A stretch of DNA of 23,706 nt from CAYRWR01 sp964537555 (GCA_964537555.1 CAZIAD010000050.1:1-23706); one strand, 5' to 3'. Positions 1-8,837 are shown, counted from the first letter of the stretch. Made by a program: numbers and translations. Notes: generated by a model from the sequence alone, not told the origin.

Positions 1-141
1 AAACTGGTGCTGACAGATAAAAAGAAAAAGAAAAAGGCTGAAGAAGCTGAAGAAGTGGCAGAAGTGCCGGAAGAAAATCAGGAAGTGACTGAAGTGGTAA
101 AACCCAAGGTCACCCGAAAAACCAAGAAATCTAAAGAGTAA
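1..141 (+). CDS. 3' end of an unidentified protein with a Lys/Glu-rich tail
   Basis: The window opens inside a reading frame that is open from base 1 to a TAA at 139-141, giving the last 46 residues of a protein. They form a highly charged tail: a run of six lysines, then alternating Glu/Ala/Val segments, then a basic end. Such a tail is probably disordered and carries no recognisable domain. The stop lies two bases before the rbfA start, so the genes are in one operon. In most bacteria rbfA follows infB or nusA, so by position this could be translation initiation factor IF-2 or NusA. IF-2 does not normally end in such a tail, so no name is assigned. Confidence 0.7.
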   Translation, partial: KLVLTDKKKKKKAEEAEEVAEVPEENQEVTEVVKPKVTRKTKKSKE

Positions 142-143
142 TT

Positions 144-524
144 ATGCCTACACAAAGAAGAATAGAAAGGATAAATAAAACCCTCATGAAAGAGATCGGG
201 ATGATCATTATGAGGGAAGTCAAAGATCCCAGGCTTACCTCTATGGTATCTGTGGTATCCGCTGAGATATCATCAGATTATAAAAACGTGAGAGTGGTAG
301 TAAGTATTTATGGCAGTAATGAAGTAAACAATCTGAAATCACTGGAAGCATTACAGGCTGCCTCCGGATTTATTGCCTCTCTGGCAGGAGATGCCCTGAG
401 ATTAAAATATACACCTAAAATCAGATTTGAAAGTACAGACTCGATATCAAAAGGTGTAGATATGTATTTTAAGCTAAAGGAACTTAATAATGACCAAAAC
501 AGCGATACTGGGGCGGCTGAATAA
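144..524 (+). CDS. rbfA: Ribosome-binding factor A (30S maturation factor)
   Basis: RbfA binds the immature 30S subunit near the 5' end of 16S rRNA and assists late maturation and cold adaptation. The 126-residue product has the normal family length and the single KH-like domain. Visible signatures are an N-terminal basic helix starting TQRRIERINK, the VKDPRL segment near residues 26-31, a central strand with DYKNVRVVVSIYG, and a C-terminal LRLKYTPKIRFESTDS element. The start is two bases after the upstream stop, as expected in the translation/ribosome operon. The last 35 bases overlap the following nrnA gene in another frame, which suggests translational coupling. Confidence 0.95.
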   Translation: MPTQRRIERINKTLMKEIGMIIMREVKDPRLTSMVSVVSAEISSDYKNVRVVVSIYGSNEVNNLKSLEALQAASGFIASLAGDALRLKYTPKIRFESTDSISKGVDMYFKLKELNNDQNSDTGAAE

Positions 525-1497
525 GCAGCTGATCCAGGGATTTGAGGACCTGCATGCACGTATTGAACAATCACAGGGCATAATCATTACAGCACATTTT
601 AGTCCGGATGGAGATAATATAGGTTCCTGTGTCGCCCTTTATGAATACATCCATAGCCTGAATAAAAATGTGGTCATCTTTAATGAGGATCCGGTTCCGG
701 ATTATCTGCAATTTCTGGATAGTGAAAATGTAGTTCAGTCGCCTAAAGACTATAAGGGTGACTTTAGCCTATTTGATACAGCTATTGTATTAGACTCCGG
801 AGATCTGGACAGAATCGGTTTTGTTCAGGAATATATTCAGGGGAAATATCTCATCAATATCGATCATCACAAGAGTAATACCTCCTTTGCTGAACTGGAT
901 ATCCTGGATCTGGAAGCCTGTGCAACTGCTGAAATCATTTATTCATTTTTACTCTATTCTGATATTGATATCACAGAAAAAATGGCTTATAATCTCTTTA
1001 CTGCTATTGCTACGGATACCGGATTTTTCAGGTTTCAGAGTATGCATCAGGAAGTGTATCTCATAGCAGCCGACCTGATGAGCCGGGGGGTAGACCCTTC
1101 ATACATCAATCAAAAGATCTATCAAAGCAGGGAACCTGGATTCTTAAAATTATTGGGAAGATCTCTTGACAGCATTGAATGGTACAGCGATAATAAAATC
1201 GCCATTGCTACCCTCACTTTGCAGGATTTTCAGGACGCGGGGACTCTGGATACAGAAGGCATTGTCAACCAGATCGGGATAGTAGACTCAGTGGAAGTAT
1301 TTATTCTGGTAAGAGAAAAAGAACCTGGATTGATCTCTGCTTCACTGAGAAGTAAAAACTATGTAGATGTGAGTGATGCTTTGAGCCCCTTAGGTGGTGG
1401 CGGCCATGCCCGGGCTGCAGGCTGCAGGACGCGTGATATGGACATGCAGCAATTTAAAAATGCCATCATTCATGAAGTACAAAAACAAATAAGATAA
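490..1497 (+). CDS. nrnA: DHH-family phosphoesterase (nanoRNase / pAp phosphatase)
   Basis: This protein probably degrades 2-5 nt RNA oligonucleotides and may dephosphorylate 3'-phosphoadenosine 5'-phosphate. The 335 residues show the DHH fold: motif I SPDGDNIGS (Asp40, Asp42), motif II LDSGD (Asp102), motif III NIDHHKSN (Asp125-His126-His127) and IATDTGFFRF. A C-terminal DHHA1 domain contains the glycine-rich GGGGHARAAG. These residues bind two manganese ions in the family. The start overlaps rbfA by 35 bases and has an AAAGG Shine-Dalgarno about nine bases upstream. No later in-frame ATG lies before motif I. The neighbour rbfA matches the common rbfA-nrnA pairing, although truB, which often follows, is absent here. 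Confidence 0.9.
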   Translation: MTKTAILGRLNKQLIQGFEDLHARIEQSQGIIITAHFSPDGDNIGSCVALYEYIHSLNKNVVIFNEDPVPDYLQFLDSENVVQSPKDYKGDFSLFDTAIVLDSGDLDRIGFVQEYIQGKYLINIDHHKSNTSFAELDILDLEACATAEIIYSFLLYSDIDITEKMAYNLFTAIATDTGFFRFQSMHQEVYLIAADLMSRGVDPSYINQKIYQSREPGFLKLLGRSLDSIEWYSDNKIAIATLTLQDFQDAGTLDTEGIVNQIGIVDSVEVFILVREKEPGLISASLRSKNYVDVSDALSPLGGGGHARAAGCRTRDMDMQQFKNAIIHEVQKQIR

Positions 1498-1521
1498 TAG
1501 GTTATTCAGGACAGGGAAATT

Positions 1522-2667
1522 ATGTATTTAAGTAAATCACATCGGCCTACCTGGATAGAGGTAAATATTGATAATCTGAGGAAGAACTATCAGTTTATCA
1601 GGTCCCTGCTCCCCGAAAAGATGTCCATAATGGGTGTAGTCAAAGCTGATGCTTATGGCCATGGTGCTGTGCAGATATCCCAGGAGCTCTTAAAGCTGGG
1701 TGCAGAATACCTGGCTGTCTCAAATATTGATGAAGCTATCGAACTCAGACAATCCGGCATATCCTCCCCTATCCTTTTACTGGGTCCCGCGGAATCTCAG
1801 GAATTCGGGAAATTACTGGAATTCAATGTTTTTCCCACAGTGACCAGTCTGGACTATGCCCGTGAATTATCTGAATCCTATAAATACAGAGGAGTTTTTC
1901 CTAAGATTCATATAAAAGTAGATACAGGCATGGGCCGTCTGGGAATAGATATTGCGCATGCTCTACTGGAAATCGAACAGATCTCGAAACTGGAAGGCAT
2001 CATTATTGATGGTATTTTTTCACACTTCCCCTCCTCTGATGATGACCTGGAATTCTCTAATCATCAGATCCGGGTATTCAATGAATTGATCGAAGAAGTC
2101 CAAAAGCTAAATATTAAAGTCAGGCATTTCCATATTGCCAATAGTGCGGCTATTTTAAACTTAAACCTGTCTATACAGGAACCCTACACTATGATAAGGC
2201 CTGGATTATCCTTATATGGTTATTCCAGCCAGAAAAACCGGGTATTAAAGGGACTAATGTCTTTAAAGACCCATATCATACAATTGAGAAAGATGAAAAA
2301 GGGTCAGTCTGTATCGTATATGAGAAAATATATTGTCAGTAGTCCAGAAGAATGGATAGCTGTATTACCAGTAGGATATGCTGACGGGATTCCTGTCTCT
2401 TATTACGAAAAAGGCGAGGTCAGCATCAATAAAAAGTTATACCCGGTAGCCGGCAGAATATGCATGGACTATACCATGATAGCCCTGGGTCAGAATAACG
2501 ATGAACTGAAAGTGGGAGATGAGGTCACAGTATTTGGCAGTGAATCTATCAGTCTGGAAGAGTTCGGTGCAAGATGTAATAAAATTCCTTATGAAGTATC
2601 ATGTGGAATAACTAAAAGAGTACCCAGAGTATACACAAGGAAAGAAGATGAAAGGAAAATCACCTAG
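1522..2667 (+). CDS. alr: Alanine racemase (PLP-dependent)
   Basis: The enzyme interconverts L- and D-alanine and so supplies D-alanine for peptidoglycan. The 381-residue length is typical. The PLP lysine lies in VVKADAYGHG (Lys41). The second catalytic base, a tyrosine, is in GQSVSYMRKY (Tyr266). VGYADG and GRICMDYTMI are conserved barrel and C-terminal domain signatures. The start has a GACAGGGA Shine-Dalgarno. The gene lies 24 bases after nrnA and overlaps rex by 20 bases, so it is in the same operon. It implies a peptidoglycan-containing cell. Confidence 0.96.
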   Translation: MYLSKSHRPTWIEVNIDNLRKNYQFIRSLLPEKMSIMGVVKADAYGHGAVQISQELLKLGAEYLAVSNIDEAIELRQSGISSPILLLGPAESQEFGKLLEFNVFPTVTSLDYARELSESYKYRGVFPKIHIKVDTGMGRLGIDIAHALLEIEQISKLEGIIIDGIFSHFPSSDDDLEFSNHQIRVFNELIEEVQKLNIKVRHFHIANSAAILNLNLSIQEPYTMIRPGLSLYGYSSQKNRVLKGLMSLKTHIIQLRKMKKGQSVSYMRKYIVSSPEEWIAVLPVGYADGIPVSYYEKGEVSINKKLYPVAGRICMDYTMIALGQNNDELKVGDEVTVFGSESISLEEFGARCNKIPYEVSCGITKRVPRVYTRKEDERKIT

Positions 2668-3280
2668 CGATCTTATTTTTGAGCGCTATTCACTGTACTA
2701 TCGCTGTATCTCAAAAATGCTGGAAATTGAAAATCGGGAGATCACGGATTCAAATGAACTGTCCCGTATTTTGAAAATCGATTCTTCCTTGATTAGAAGG
2801 GACTTAAGCCTCTTAGGTAAACTGGGTAAAAGAGGCATGGGTTATAGTCTTTCCCTGCTCAAAGATGGCATAGAAAAATTTCTGGGTAAGTACAAAGACT
2901 GGAATGTAGCACTGGTGGGTATAGGAAATCTGGGAAAAGCTATCCTCTTGTATTTCCTCAACCAGGAATCTAATTATCATCTCAAACATATCTATGATGC
3001 TGACCCTACCAAGTTTGATAAACAACTTTCCCGTTTTACTATCGAAGATTTTGATACTTTTTCTCAGGACAAAGAGATCAATCTAGCTGTGATCACTGTG
3101 CCGGCAGACCAGGCTCAGAGTGTGGCCAACAGACTGGTAAATAATGGTGTACAGGCTATTCTTAACTTCGCTCCTATAAAGCTCAATCTCCCCCCTAATA
3201 TTTTTTACCGGGAAGTGGATATCATAAAAGAACTGGATATTCTTTCCGGAATGATGACTTATGAAGAGCTACTGGATTAA
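2648..3280 (+). CDS. rex: Redox-sensing transcriptional repressor Rex
   Basis: Rex represses fermentation, hydrogenase and respiratory genes and releases DNA when the NADH/NAD+ ratio rises. The 210 residues contain an N-terminal winged helix (about 1-80), with the recognition region SSLIRRDLSLLGKLGKRGMGY, split here by the usual family spacing. A Rossmann NAD(H)-binding domain starts at GIGNLGKA (91-98). NFAPIKLNLPP and the C-terminal swap helix VDIIKELDILS are family features. The start is inside alr, preceded by AAGGAAAG. Placing rex behind alr is not the usual arrangement. I could not find a convincing Rex operator (TTGTGAA-N4-TTCACAA type) in this window, so its targets are probably elsewhere. 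Confidence 0.93.
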   Translation: MKGKSPSDLIFERYSLYYRCISKMLEIENREITDSNELSRILKIDSSLIRRDLSLLGKLGKRGMGYSLSLLKDGIEKFLGKYKDWNVALVGIGNLGKAILLYFLNQESNYHLKHIYDADPTKFDKQLSRFTIEDFDTFSQDKEINLAVITVPADQAQSVANRLVNNGVQAILNFAPIKLNLPPNIFYREVDIIKELDILSGMMTYEELLD

Positions 3281-3288
3281 AATAAGGA

Positions 3289-3317
3289 TTGACATAAATT
3301 ATTCTTGGTAGTATACT
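3289..3317 (+). promoter_or_regulatory. Sigma70-type promoter for the small secreted protein
   Basis: There is a perfect -35 hexamer TTGACA at 3289-3294, a 17-base spacer, and TATACT at 3312-3317. A GGAGG ribosome binding site follows at 3331-3335, just before the ATG at 3342. The promoter sits immediately after the rex stop, so the downstream gene is transcribed separately from the rbfA-rex operon. Confidence 0.85.
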
Positions 3318-3341
3318 GCATATATTTATGGGAGGTATTTT

Positions 3342-3656
3342 ATGAAAAGGATTTCTTTAATTATTTTGCTATTGACTACCCTATTTGCAATTCCATCCTG
3401 GGCTGCTAAACCCACAAAGTTTTTCTTTATGCCCTTCATTTACAAAAGTCTGGGCGTAAAAGACGTAGATAAATTGGAATTCCAGGAAGAAAGCGTAAGA
3501 AAAGCTAAATTTACCTATAACGGGGTCAGCTATGAAGCCCAGACTCTGAACTGCGGCGCTATTTTCATGAAAGGCGGTGGCAGGGAATGGATCATTAATT
3601 TTGATATGAGTGTCTACAAAAGGCCTACCCTGGTAAAACCTTATTCTATGGATTAA
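3342..3656 (+). CDS. Small secreted protein of unknown function
   Basis: I do not recognise a family. The 104-residue product begins with a clear Sec signal peptide (MKRISLIILLLTTLFAIPSWA, split here only for description), with likely cleavage after the Ala of SWA near residue 21. The mature part is about 83 residues, mixes aromatic and charged residues, and has a single cysteine (NCGAIF) and a glycine cluster (KGGGREW). It is probably periplasmic or surface-located. The gene is monocistronic, with its own strong promoter and ribosome binding site, and is closed by a strong terminator. That suggests good expression. Confidence 0.75.
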   Translation: MKRISLIILLLTTLFAIPSWAAKPTKFFFMPFIYKSLGVKDVDKLEFQEESVRKAKFTYNGVSYEAQTLNCGAIFMKGGGREWIINFDMSVYKRPTLVKPYSMD

Positions 3657-3667
3657 AAAAAAAGCAT

Positions 3668-3699
3668 AAAAAAAACCTGGCTTATCGCCAGGTTTTTTT
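3668..3699. terminator. Bidirectional intrinsic terminator
   Basis: A stem of CCTGGC (3676-3681) and GCCAGG (3687-3692) with a TTATC loop is flanked by eight A residues on the left and seven T residues on the right. The structure therefore reads as hairpin plus U-tract on both strands. It lies between the convergent genes ending at 3656 (+) and 3711 (-). Confidence 0.92.
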
Positions 3700-3710
3700 A
3701 TTTAAAAATC

Positions 3711-4412
3711 TTATTCAGGTGAACCGGAATTGGAGTTTTTCTTTTCATCGAAGATAGAAGCTTCTTTCCATTTTAACTGGGAAATAGCTTTTTGAGCTCT
3801 TTCTTTAACATAGTTCAGATAGGGGCCCTGTGTCACATGAAGCAGAGGCACGAAGGAAGACTTATCTCCGATCTTACCCAAGGCATCACAGATATCAGAT
3901 ACTAAAGCATTATCCGGAGTTTTTTCCAGGATATCATACAGGTAAGTCAGAACCTGAGTAGTACGGGCTGTCTCGCCTAACATGCCTAAAGCCTGAACAC
4001 TGGCTCTCTGTACGATGGCATCCTGATCCTGATAGGCTCTCAGTGCCAGCGGAGCAACCGCACGCTTATCCCCGATCTGTGCCAGGGCTTTGGCTGAAAC
4101 TACTCTCAGTTTCCAGGAATAGATCTTTTTGCCTCCACCTATGCTCACTATAGTCTCTGAGCCATAGCCTAAAGCATCGATAATGGTGGGAACTGCGTCT
4201 TTAGCTTTTAATTCTCCCAGTTTTAATATCGCTTTTATACGATACTCTATCCTTTCAGGATCGATATCTGCAGCAGCTTTAGTCAGCTCCGGAATTGATT
4301 CTTCTCCCAGATTTTCAAATGCATCCCCACTGGGTTCATTGTGTGCTCCGTAGAATACACCACCCATCAGGAATAATGAAAGGAAAACTACAAAAATCCT
4401 TTTTTGTTTCAT
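3711..4412 (-). CDS. Secreted HEAT-repeat protein
   Basis: The 233-residue product has an N-terminal signal peptide (hydrophobic residues 6-22, likely cleaved after YGA). It is followed by several HEAT-like helical repeats: YRIKAILKLGELKAKDAVP, RVVSAKALAQIGDKRAVAP, VQRASVQALGMLGETA and VSDICDALGKIGDKSSFVP. Such repeats form protein-binding superhelices, so this is likely a periplasmic scaffold or binding protein with no predicted catalytic activity. The charged tail from about residue 215 looks disordered. An AGGAGA ribosome binding site precedes the ATG. The gene lies downstream of lon on the same strand, but the 148-base AT-rich gap suggests its own promoter. Confidence 0.82.
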   Translation of the reverse strand: MKQKRIFVVFLSLFLMGGVFYGAHNEPSGDAFENLGEESIPELTKAAADIDPERIEYRIKAILKLGELKAKDAVPTIIDALGYGSETIVSIGGGKKIYSWKLRVVSAKALAQIGDKRAVAPLALRAYQDQDAIVQRASVQALGMLGETARTTQVLTYLYDILEKTPDNALVSDICDALGKIGDKSSFVPLLHVTQGPYLNYVKERAQKAISQLKWKEASIFDEKKNSNSGSPE

Positions 4413-4560
4413 TATTTTCTCCTGTTCTTTTTACCTGTTTACATTTTGATTTAAAAAACCAAATTGTCAAGTAAAATCCTATATTTTTTACTAATTAATA
4501 TTTTAACGTGCAAGTTGAAATAAATCAATTGAAATTGATAAATTTTACTGCGCTAAAACA
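4413..4560 (-). promoter_or_regulatory. AT-rich intergenic region upstream of the HEAT-repeat gene
   Basis: On the minus strand a perfect -35 TTGACA occurs at 4470-4465. At 16 bases spacing it is followed by CAAAAT (4448-4443), a weak -10, so this is a possible promoter for the HEAT gene. An inverted repeat ATCAATT-GA-AATTGAT at 4524-4539 lies just after the lon stop and could be a weak terminator or an operator. It is too AT-rich, and lacks the T-run, for a confident terminator call. Confidence 0.4.
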
Positions 4561-6894
4561 TTAATTAATAAGAATCTCTTTTAAAACCTGTTCCACATTT
4601 TCTACATAAAAAAGATGTACATCCTCCAATATCTGGGGACTCATCTCTATCACATCTTTCTCGTTCTTTTGAGGGACTATGATATTAAATATCCCTCCCC
4701 TCTTGGCAGCCAGTATCTTTTCCCTAAGGCCGCCAATAGGCAGTACGTCACCTTTTAAAGTGATCTCACCAGTCATGGCGTAATCATTTCTGGCCTTTTT
4801 ACCGGATAAGGTAGAAATGATGGATGATATCATGGTTACCCCTGCAGAAGGCCCGTCCTTAGGTATAGCTCCTTCCGGAACATGTATGTGTATATCGTAA
4901 TCCGAAAACTGTGCAGCATCGATCTTATAATCATCAGCCACTGATTTAGCATAAGAGTAAGCGATCTTAGCAGATTCCTGCATTACTTCACCCAGTTTTC
5001 CGGTCAGTATCAGGTTTCCTTTACCTTTAAATTGAGAACTTTCAATATAAAGGACATCGCCACCTGCTTCTGTCCAGGCCAGTCCGGCTATTACCCCTAC
5101 TCTAGGTTCTTTCAAAGAGGCGGTAAAATTAAAGCGCCTGGTCTTTAAATACTTTTCGACTTTTTTACTTGTAATCTTGACTAAGTTTGTTTTTTTCTTC
5201 ATGGATTCACGGGCAATTTTCCGTATGATCTTACCTATATTTCTTTCCAGGCTACGCACTCCGGCTTCTTTAGTATAATAGCGTATGACATCCAGTATAG
5301 CCTCATCATCAAAAGAAATCTTTATTGAATCCATACCGTTTTCCCTGAGCTGCTTAGGGAGCAAAAAGTTCAGGGCAATTTCCTTCTTTTCCAGTTCAGT
5401 ATAGCCGGAAATATCAATGATTTCCATACGGTCTCTCAGGGGTTGAGGGATCTCATACAGATTATTGGCGGTAGTGATAAAAAATACATGTGACAGGTCA
5501 AAGTCATAATTAATGTAATGATCATTAAATGTACTATTCTGCTCTGGATCCAGTACTTCCAGCAAAGCAGAAGAGGGATCTCCTCTGAAATCCATGCTCA
5601 TCTTATCGATCTCATCGAGGAGGAAAACCGGGTTGATAGATCCCGCTTTTTTCATGCTCTGAACGATCTTTCCGGGCATGGCTCCCACATAGGTCCGTCT
5701 GTGTCCCCGAATCTCTGCTTCATCCCGTACTCCCCCCAGGGAAATGCGTACGAAGCTGCGGTTCAAGGCATGTGCAATCGATTTTGCCAATGATGTTTTA
5801 CCGGTCCCGGGAGGGCCCACCAGGCACAGAATGGGACCTTTGGATGTAGGATTAAGCTGCCGTACGGCAATAAAGTCCAGTATACGTTCCTTGGCTTCTT
5901 TCAATCCATAGTGTTCTTTTTCCAGTATCTGTTCTGCTTTGTCCAGGTCTTTATTATCTTTTGAGTTTATACCCCAGGGAATATCCGCCAGCCATTCTAC
6001 ATAGTTATAGAGTACTGTGTATTCCGGAGACATATTGGGGATTTTCTGAAGACGCTCGATCTCTTTGTTGAACTTGTCCTTCATGTCTTTGGGCATCTTT
6101 TTGTTTTTGGCTTTTTTGCGTAATTCAGCAATGAGCTCATCTTCGCCTTCGTCTTCATCCAGTTCTTTACGGATCTCTCTGAGCTGCTCATTCAGAAAAT
6201 ACTTTTTCTGCATTTTTTCCAGTCTGTCCTGGACCCGCTTATTGATAGAATCTTCTATCTTCAATACTTCCAGTTCAGAATGTATCATGGCCAGGGTCTT
6301 GGTCAGCCTTTCATTGAGATTGTCTTCTTCCAGGACTTTTTGTTTTTCTTCCACCTGGGCGGGGATGTTAGCCATTACTGCATCTACCAGTTTCTCCGGG
6401 GTATCGATAGCCATAACAGAGGCTACCGCTTCCTGAGGAATCTTGGGATTAATGGCGATATAGTCGGAGATTTTTTCTTTGAGGGAACGGGTCAGTGCTT
6501 CCAGTTCCATTTCATTACTGATGATATTTTTCTTTTCTTCTACATCGACATAAAAAAAGGCATCGGGGGAGATGTAACGTTTGATCTCAGCCCGGTAAAT
6601 ACCTTCCACCAGTACTCTGACCATTCCATTAGTGAGGTTGATCACTTCGAGAATAGTAGCAACACAACCTATTTTGTATATATCTGCTTCACCCGGATCT
6701 TCTACATCTTTATTAAGCTGGGAAGCCAGAAAAAGAGGGAGTTTTTTTTCAAAGGCATGAGTGACTGCTTTTACCGAATTTTCACGGCCTATTATCAGGG
6801 GAACCACCATATAAGGAAAGACGACTATACCGCGTAAGGGGATAAGAGGCAGTTTATCTTTCCTGATGTTGTCACTGGTATTGTTTTGTTCCAT
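4561..6894 (-). CDS. lon: ATP-dependent protease Lon (LonA)
   Basis: Lon is a cytosolic AAA+ serine protease that degrades misfolded and regulatory proteins. The 777 residues have the standard architecture. The N-terminal substrate-binding domain starts with LPLIPLRGIVVFPYMVVPL. The AAA+ module has Walker A GPPGTGKT (360-367) and Walker B VFLLDEIDK. The protease domain carries the Ser-Lys dyad: Ser683 in KDGPSAGV and Lys726 in GGLREK. The 43-residue spacing matches E. coli Lon. The start is preceded by AGGAG seven bases upstream. It is the last gene of the clpP-clpX-lon operon, 12 bases after the clpX stop. Confidence 0.98.
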   Translation of the reverse strand: MEQNNTSDNIRKDKLPLIPLRGIVVFPYMVVPLIIGRENSVKAVTHAFEKKLPLFLASQLNKDVEDPGEADIYKIGCVATILEVINLTNGMVRVLVEGIYRAEIKRYISPDAFFYVDVEEKKNIISNEMELEALTRSLKEKISDYIAINPKIPQEAVASVMAIDTPEKLVDAVMANIPAQVEEKQKVLEEDNLNERLTKTLAMIHSELEVLKIEDSINKRVQDRLEKMQKKYFLNEQLREIRKELDEDEGEDELIAELRKKAKNKKMPKDMKDKFNKEIERLQKIPNMSPEYTVLYNYVEWLADIPWGINSKDNKDLDKAEQILEKEHYGLKEAKERILDFIAVRQLNPTSKGPILCLVGPPGTGKTSLAKSIAHALNRSFVRISLGGVRDEAEIRGHRRTYVGAMPGKIVQSMKKAGSINPVFLLDEIDKMSMDFRGDPSSALLEVLDPEQNSTFNDHYINYDFDLSHVFFITTANNLYEIPQPLRDRMEIIDISGYTELEKKEIALNFLLPKQLRENGMDSIKISFDDEAILDVIRYYTKEAGVRSLERNIGKIIRKIARESMKKKTNLVKITSKKVEKYLKTRRFNFTASLKEPRVGVIAGLAWTEAGGDVLYIESSQFKGKGNLILTGKLGEVMQESAKIAYSYAKSVADDYKIDAAQFSDYDIHIHVPEGAIPKDGPSAGVTMISSIISTLSGKKARNDYAMTGEITLKGDVLPIGGLREKILAAKRGGIFNIIVPQKNEKDVIEMSPQILEDVHLFYVENVEQVLKEILIN

Positions 6895-6906
6895 TACTGC
6901 TCCTGT

Positions 6907-8211
6907 TTAAGCGATCTTCGGCATCTTACCATCTGTCACTACTTCCCTGGTAATAACACATTCTTTGATGTTTTTTCTGTTGGGTATTTCATACATCACT
7001 TCCAACATCACCTCTTCCAGTACCGATCGCAGGCCCCGGGCTCCGGTCTCCAGCTTACGGGTCTTTTTCACGATGGCATCCAGTGCATCGTCATCAAAAT
7101 GAAGCTCTACCCCTTCCATTTCCAGAAGTTTTTGATACTGTTTGACTATAGAATTTCTGGGTTCCAATAGTATTTTTTTAAGGTCTTCATCAGAGAGTTC
7201 CTGTAATACGGTGGCCAGAGGCAATCTACCTATCAATTCAGGGATAAGTCCGAATTTGACTAAATCATGGGGCACAACGTGCTTCATGATATCTTCAGAT
7301 TCAGTCTTTTGTATTCCTTTGGTCTTAAAGCCTATCTCAGACTTACCCATGCGGGAGCGGACTATATCTTCCAGTCCTACGAATGCACCACCTACAATAA
7401 ACAGAATATTGGTAGTATCCAGCATAAGATTATTCTGCTGGGGATGTTTTCTGCCTCCCTGGGCTGGTACGCTGGCTACTGTCCCTTCTATGATCTTTAA
7501 CAATGCCTGCTGTACCCCTTCTCCGGACACATCCCGGGTGATAGAGGTATTCTCACTTTTACGGGCTATTTTGTCTATCTCATCGATATAGATGATACCT
7601 ATCTCGGCCCGTCCTATAGCCTCTTCCAGGCTGGTGTTCTTATTATTTTGGGAGAAGTCTTCAGCGGCATTCTGTATAAGACGTAACAGGACATTTTCCA
7701 CGTCATCTCCTACATACCCGGCTTCTGTGAGAGTAGTGGCATCTGCGATGGCAAAAGGCACATCCAGTATCTTGGCCAGAGTACGGGCCAGTAATGTCTT
7801 GCCGCTTCCGGTAGGACCTATCAGCAGAATATTGGATTTTTCAATCTCAACGTCATTTATAGCGGATAATTCGGAGCGGTTAAAGTATATCCTCTTATAA
7901 TGGTTATATACGGCCACTGCCAGGGTTTTTTTGACCTGATCCTGTCCTACTACATATTCATCCAGAAATTCTTTGATCTTACTGGGCTTGGGCAGGCCAT
8001 GAGAATCAGTTTTAGCCTGGGCAGACACATCATGCCGGATAATATCCATGGAATTAGTGACACACTCATTGCATATATAACTTTCAGGCTCTTCCAGGCT
8101 TTTAAACATCTTGGTCCGTTCTGTGGATAGGGCTCCGCAAAAACTGCACTTGATCACCTGTTTATATTTTTTGTGAGTACTTCGTGAACCACCGTTATTC
8201 TTATCTGGCAT
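6907..8211 (-). CDS. clpX: ATP-dependent Clp protease ATPase subunit ClpX
   Basis: ClpX is the AAA+ unfoldase that feeds substrates to ClpP. The 434-residue product has an N-terminal zinc-binding domain with Cys22, Cys25, Cys47 and Cys50 (CSFC...CNEC). It also has Walker A GPTGSGKT, the pore loop AGYVGDDVENVL, Walker B IIYIDEIDK, an IGF-type ClpP docking loop (KSEIGF) and the sensor region PELIGRLP. The pore-adjacent Asp replaces the more common Glu of GYVGEDVE, a conservative change. The gene follows clpP by 12 bases and precedes lon by 12 bases. The ribosome binding site is AAGGAAC. Confidence 0.98.
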   Translation of the reverse strand: MPDKNNGGSRSTHKKYKQVIKCSFCGALSTERTKMFKSLEEPESYICNECVTNSMDIIRHDVSAQAKTDSHGLPKPSKIKEFLDEYVVGQDQVKKTLAVAVYNHYKRIYFNRSELSAINDVEIEKSNILLIGPTGSGKTLLARTLAKILDVPFAIADATTLTEAGYVGDDVENVLLRLIQNAAEDFSQNNKNTSLEEAIGRAEIGIIYIDEIDKIARKSENTSITRDVSGEGVQQALLKIIEGTVASVPAQGGRKHPQQNNLMLDTTNILFIVGGAFVGLEDIVRSRMGKSEIGFKTKGIQKTESEDIMKHVVPHDLVKFGLIPELIGRLPLATVLQELSDEDLKKILLEPRNSIVKQYQKLLEMEGVELHFDDDALDAIVKKTRKLETGARGLRSVLEEVMLEVMYEIPNRKNIKECVITREVVTDGKMPKIA

Positions 8212-8223
8212 TACTGTTCCTTC

Positions 8224-8805
8224 TTATTTTCTTTTCTGAATAATATCATCAATAAGGCCATATTTCTTGGCCTGTTCTGCTGTCATAAAGTTATCACGGT
8301 CTGTGTCTTTTTCAATATTTTCCAGCTTTTGTCCGGTATGGAAGACCATGAGCTTATTGAGGCTCTCTCTCATTCTCAGTATCTCTTCAGCCTGGATCTT
8401 GATATCAGCTGCCTGTCCTTCGGCACCACCCAGGGGCTGGTGGATCATGATACGGGCATTGGGAAGGGCAAAACGTTTACCCTTGGTTCCTGCAGTTAGC
8501 AGCATTGCACCCATAGACGCGGCCTGTCCGATACAAATCGTCGATACATCCGGCTTTATAAACTGTATGGTATCATATATAGCCATGCCGGAGGTGACTA
8601 CTCCACCCGGGGAATTAATATACAGATTGATGTCTTTTTCGGGATCCTCTGCTTCCAGAAATAATAACTGGGCTATGATCAGATTGGCCACATCGTCATT
8701 TATAGGGGATCCTAAAAATATAATACGGTCTTTTAAAAGCCTGGAATAGATATCGTATGCTCTTTCACCGCGATTACTTTGCTCTACAACCATTGGTACT
8801 AACAT
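8224..8805 (-). CDS. clpP: ATP-dependent Clp protease proteolytic subunit ClpP
   Basis: ClpP is the serine-protease barrel that partners ClpX. The 193 residues include the catalytic triad Ser97 (GQAASMG), His122 (IMIHQPLGG) and Asp171 (DTDRDNF), at the same numbers as mature E. coli ClpP. The N-terminus (MLVPMVVEQSNRGERAYDIYSRLLKDRII is the family pattern, here described in part) has little or no propeptide. The ribosome binding site AGGAGGA (8815-8821 on the minus strand) lies nine bases upstream. It is the first gene of the clpP-clpX-lon operon. Confidence 0.98.
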   Translation of the reverse strand: MLVPMVVEQSNRGERAYDIYSRLLKDRIIFLGSPINDDVANLIIAQLLFLEAEDPEKDINLYINSPGGVVTSGMAIYDTIQFIKPDVSTICIGQAASMGAMLLTAGTKGKRFALPNARIMIHQPLGGAEGQAADIKIQAEEILRMRESLNKLMVFHTGQKLENIEKDTDRDNFMTAEQAKKYGLIDDIIQKRK

Positions 8806-8837
8806 AGTGAGAGTTCCTCCTGAATAAATTATCTCTA

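Noticed and set aside
4524..4539. Terminator for clpP-clpX-lon at the ATCAATT inverted repeat
   Set aside because: The stem is AT-only in large part with a two-base centre and no T-run, so only a weak possibility is noted.
6280..6837. Plus-strand 185-codon open frame inside lon
   Set aside because: It is antisense to conserved lon coding sequence and shows low-complexity aromatic-rich translation typical of a shadow frame.
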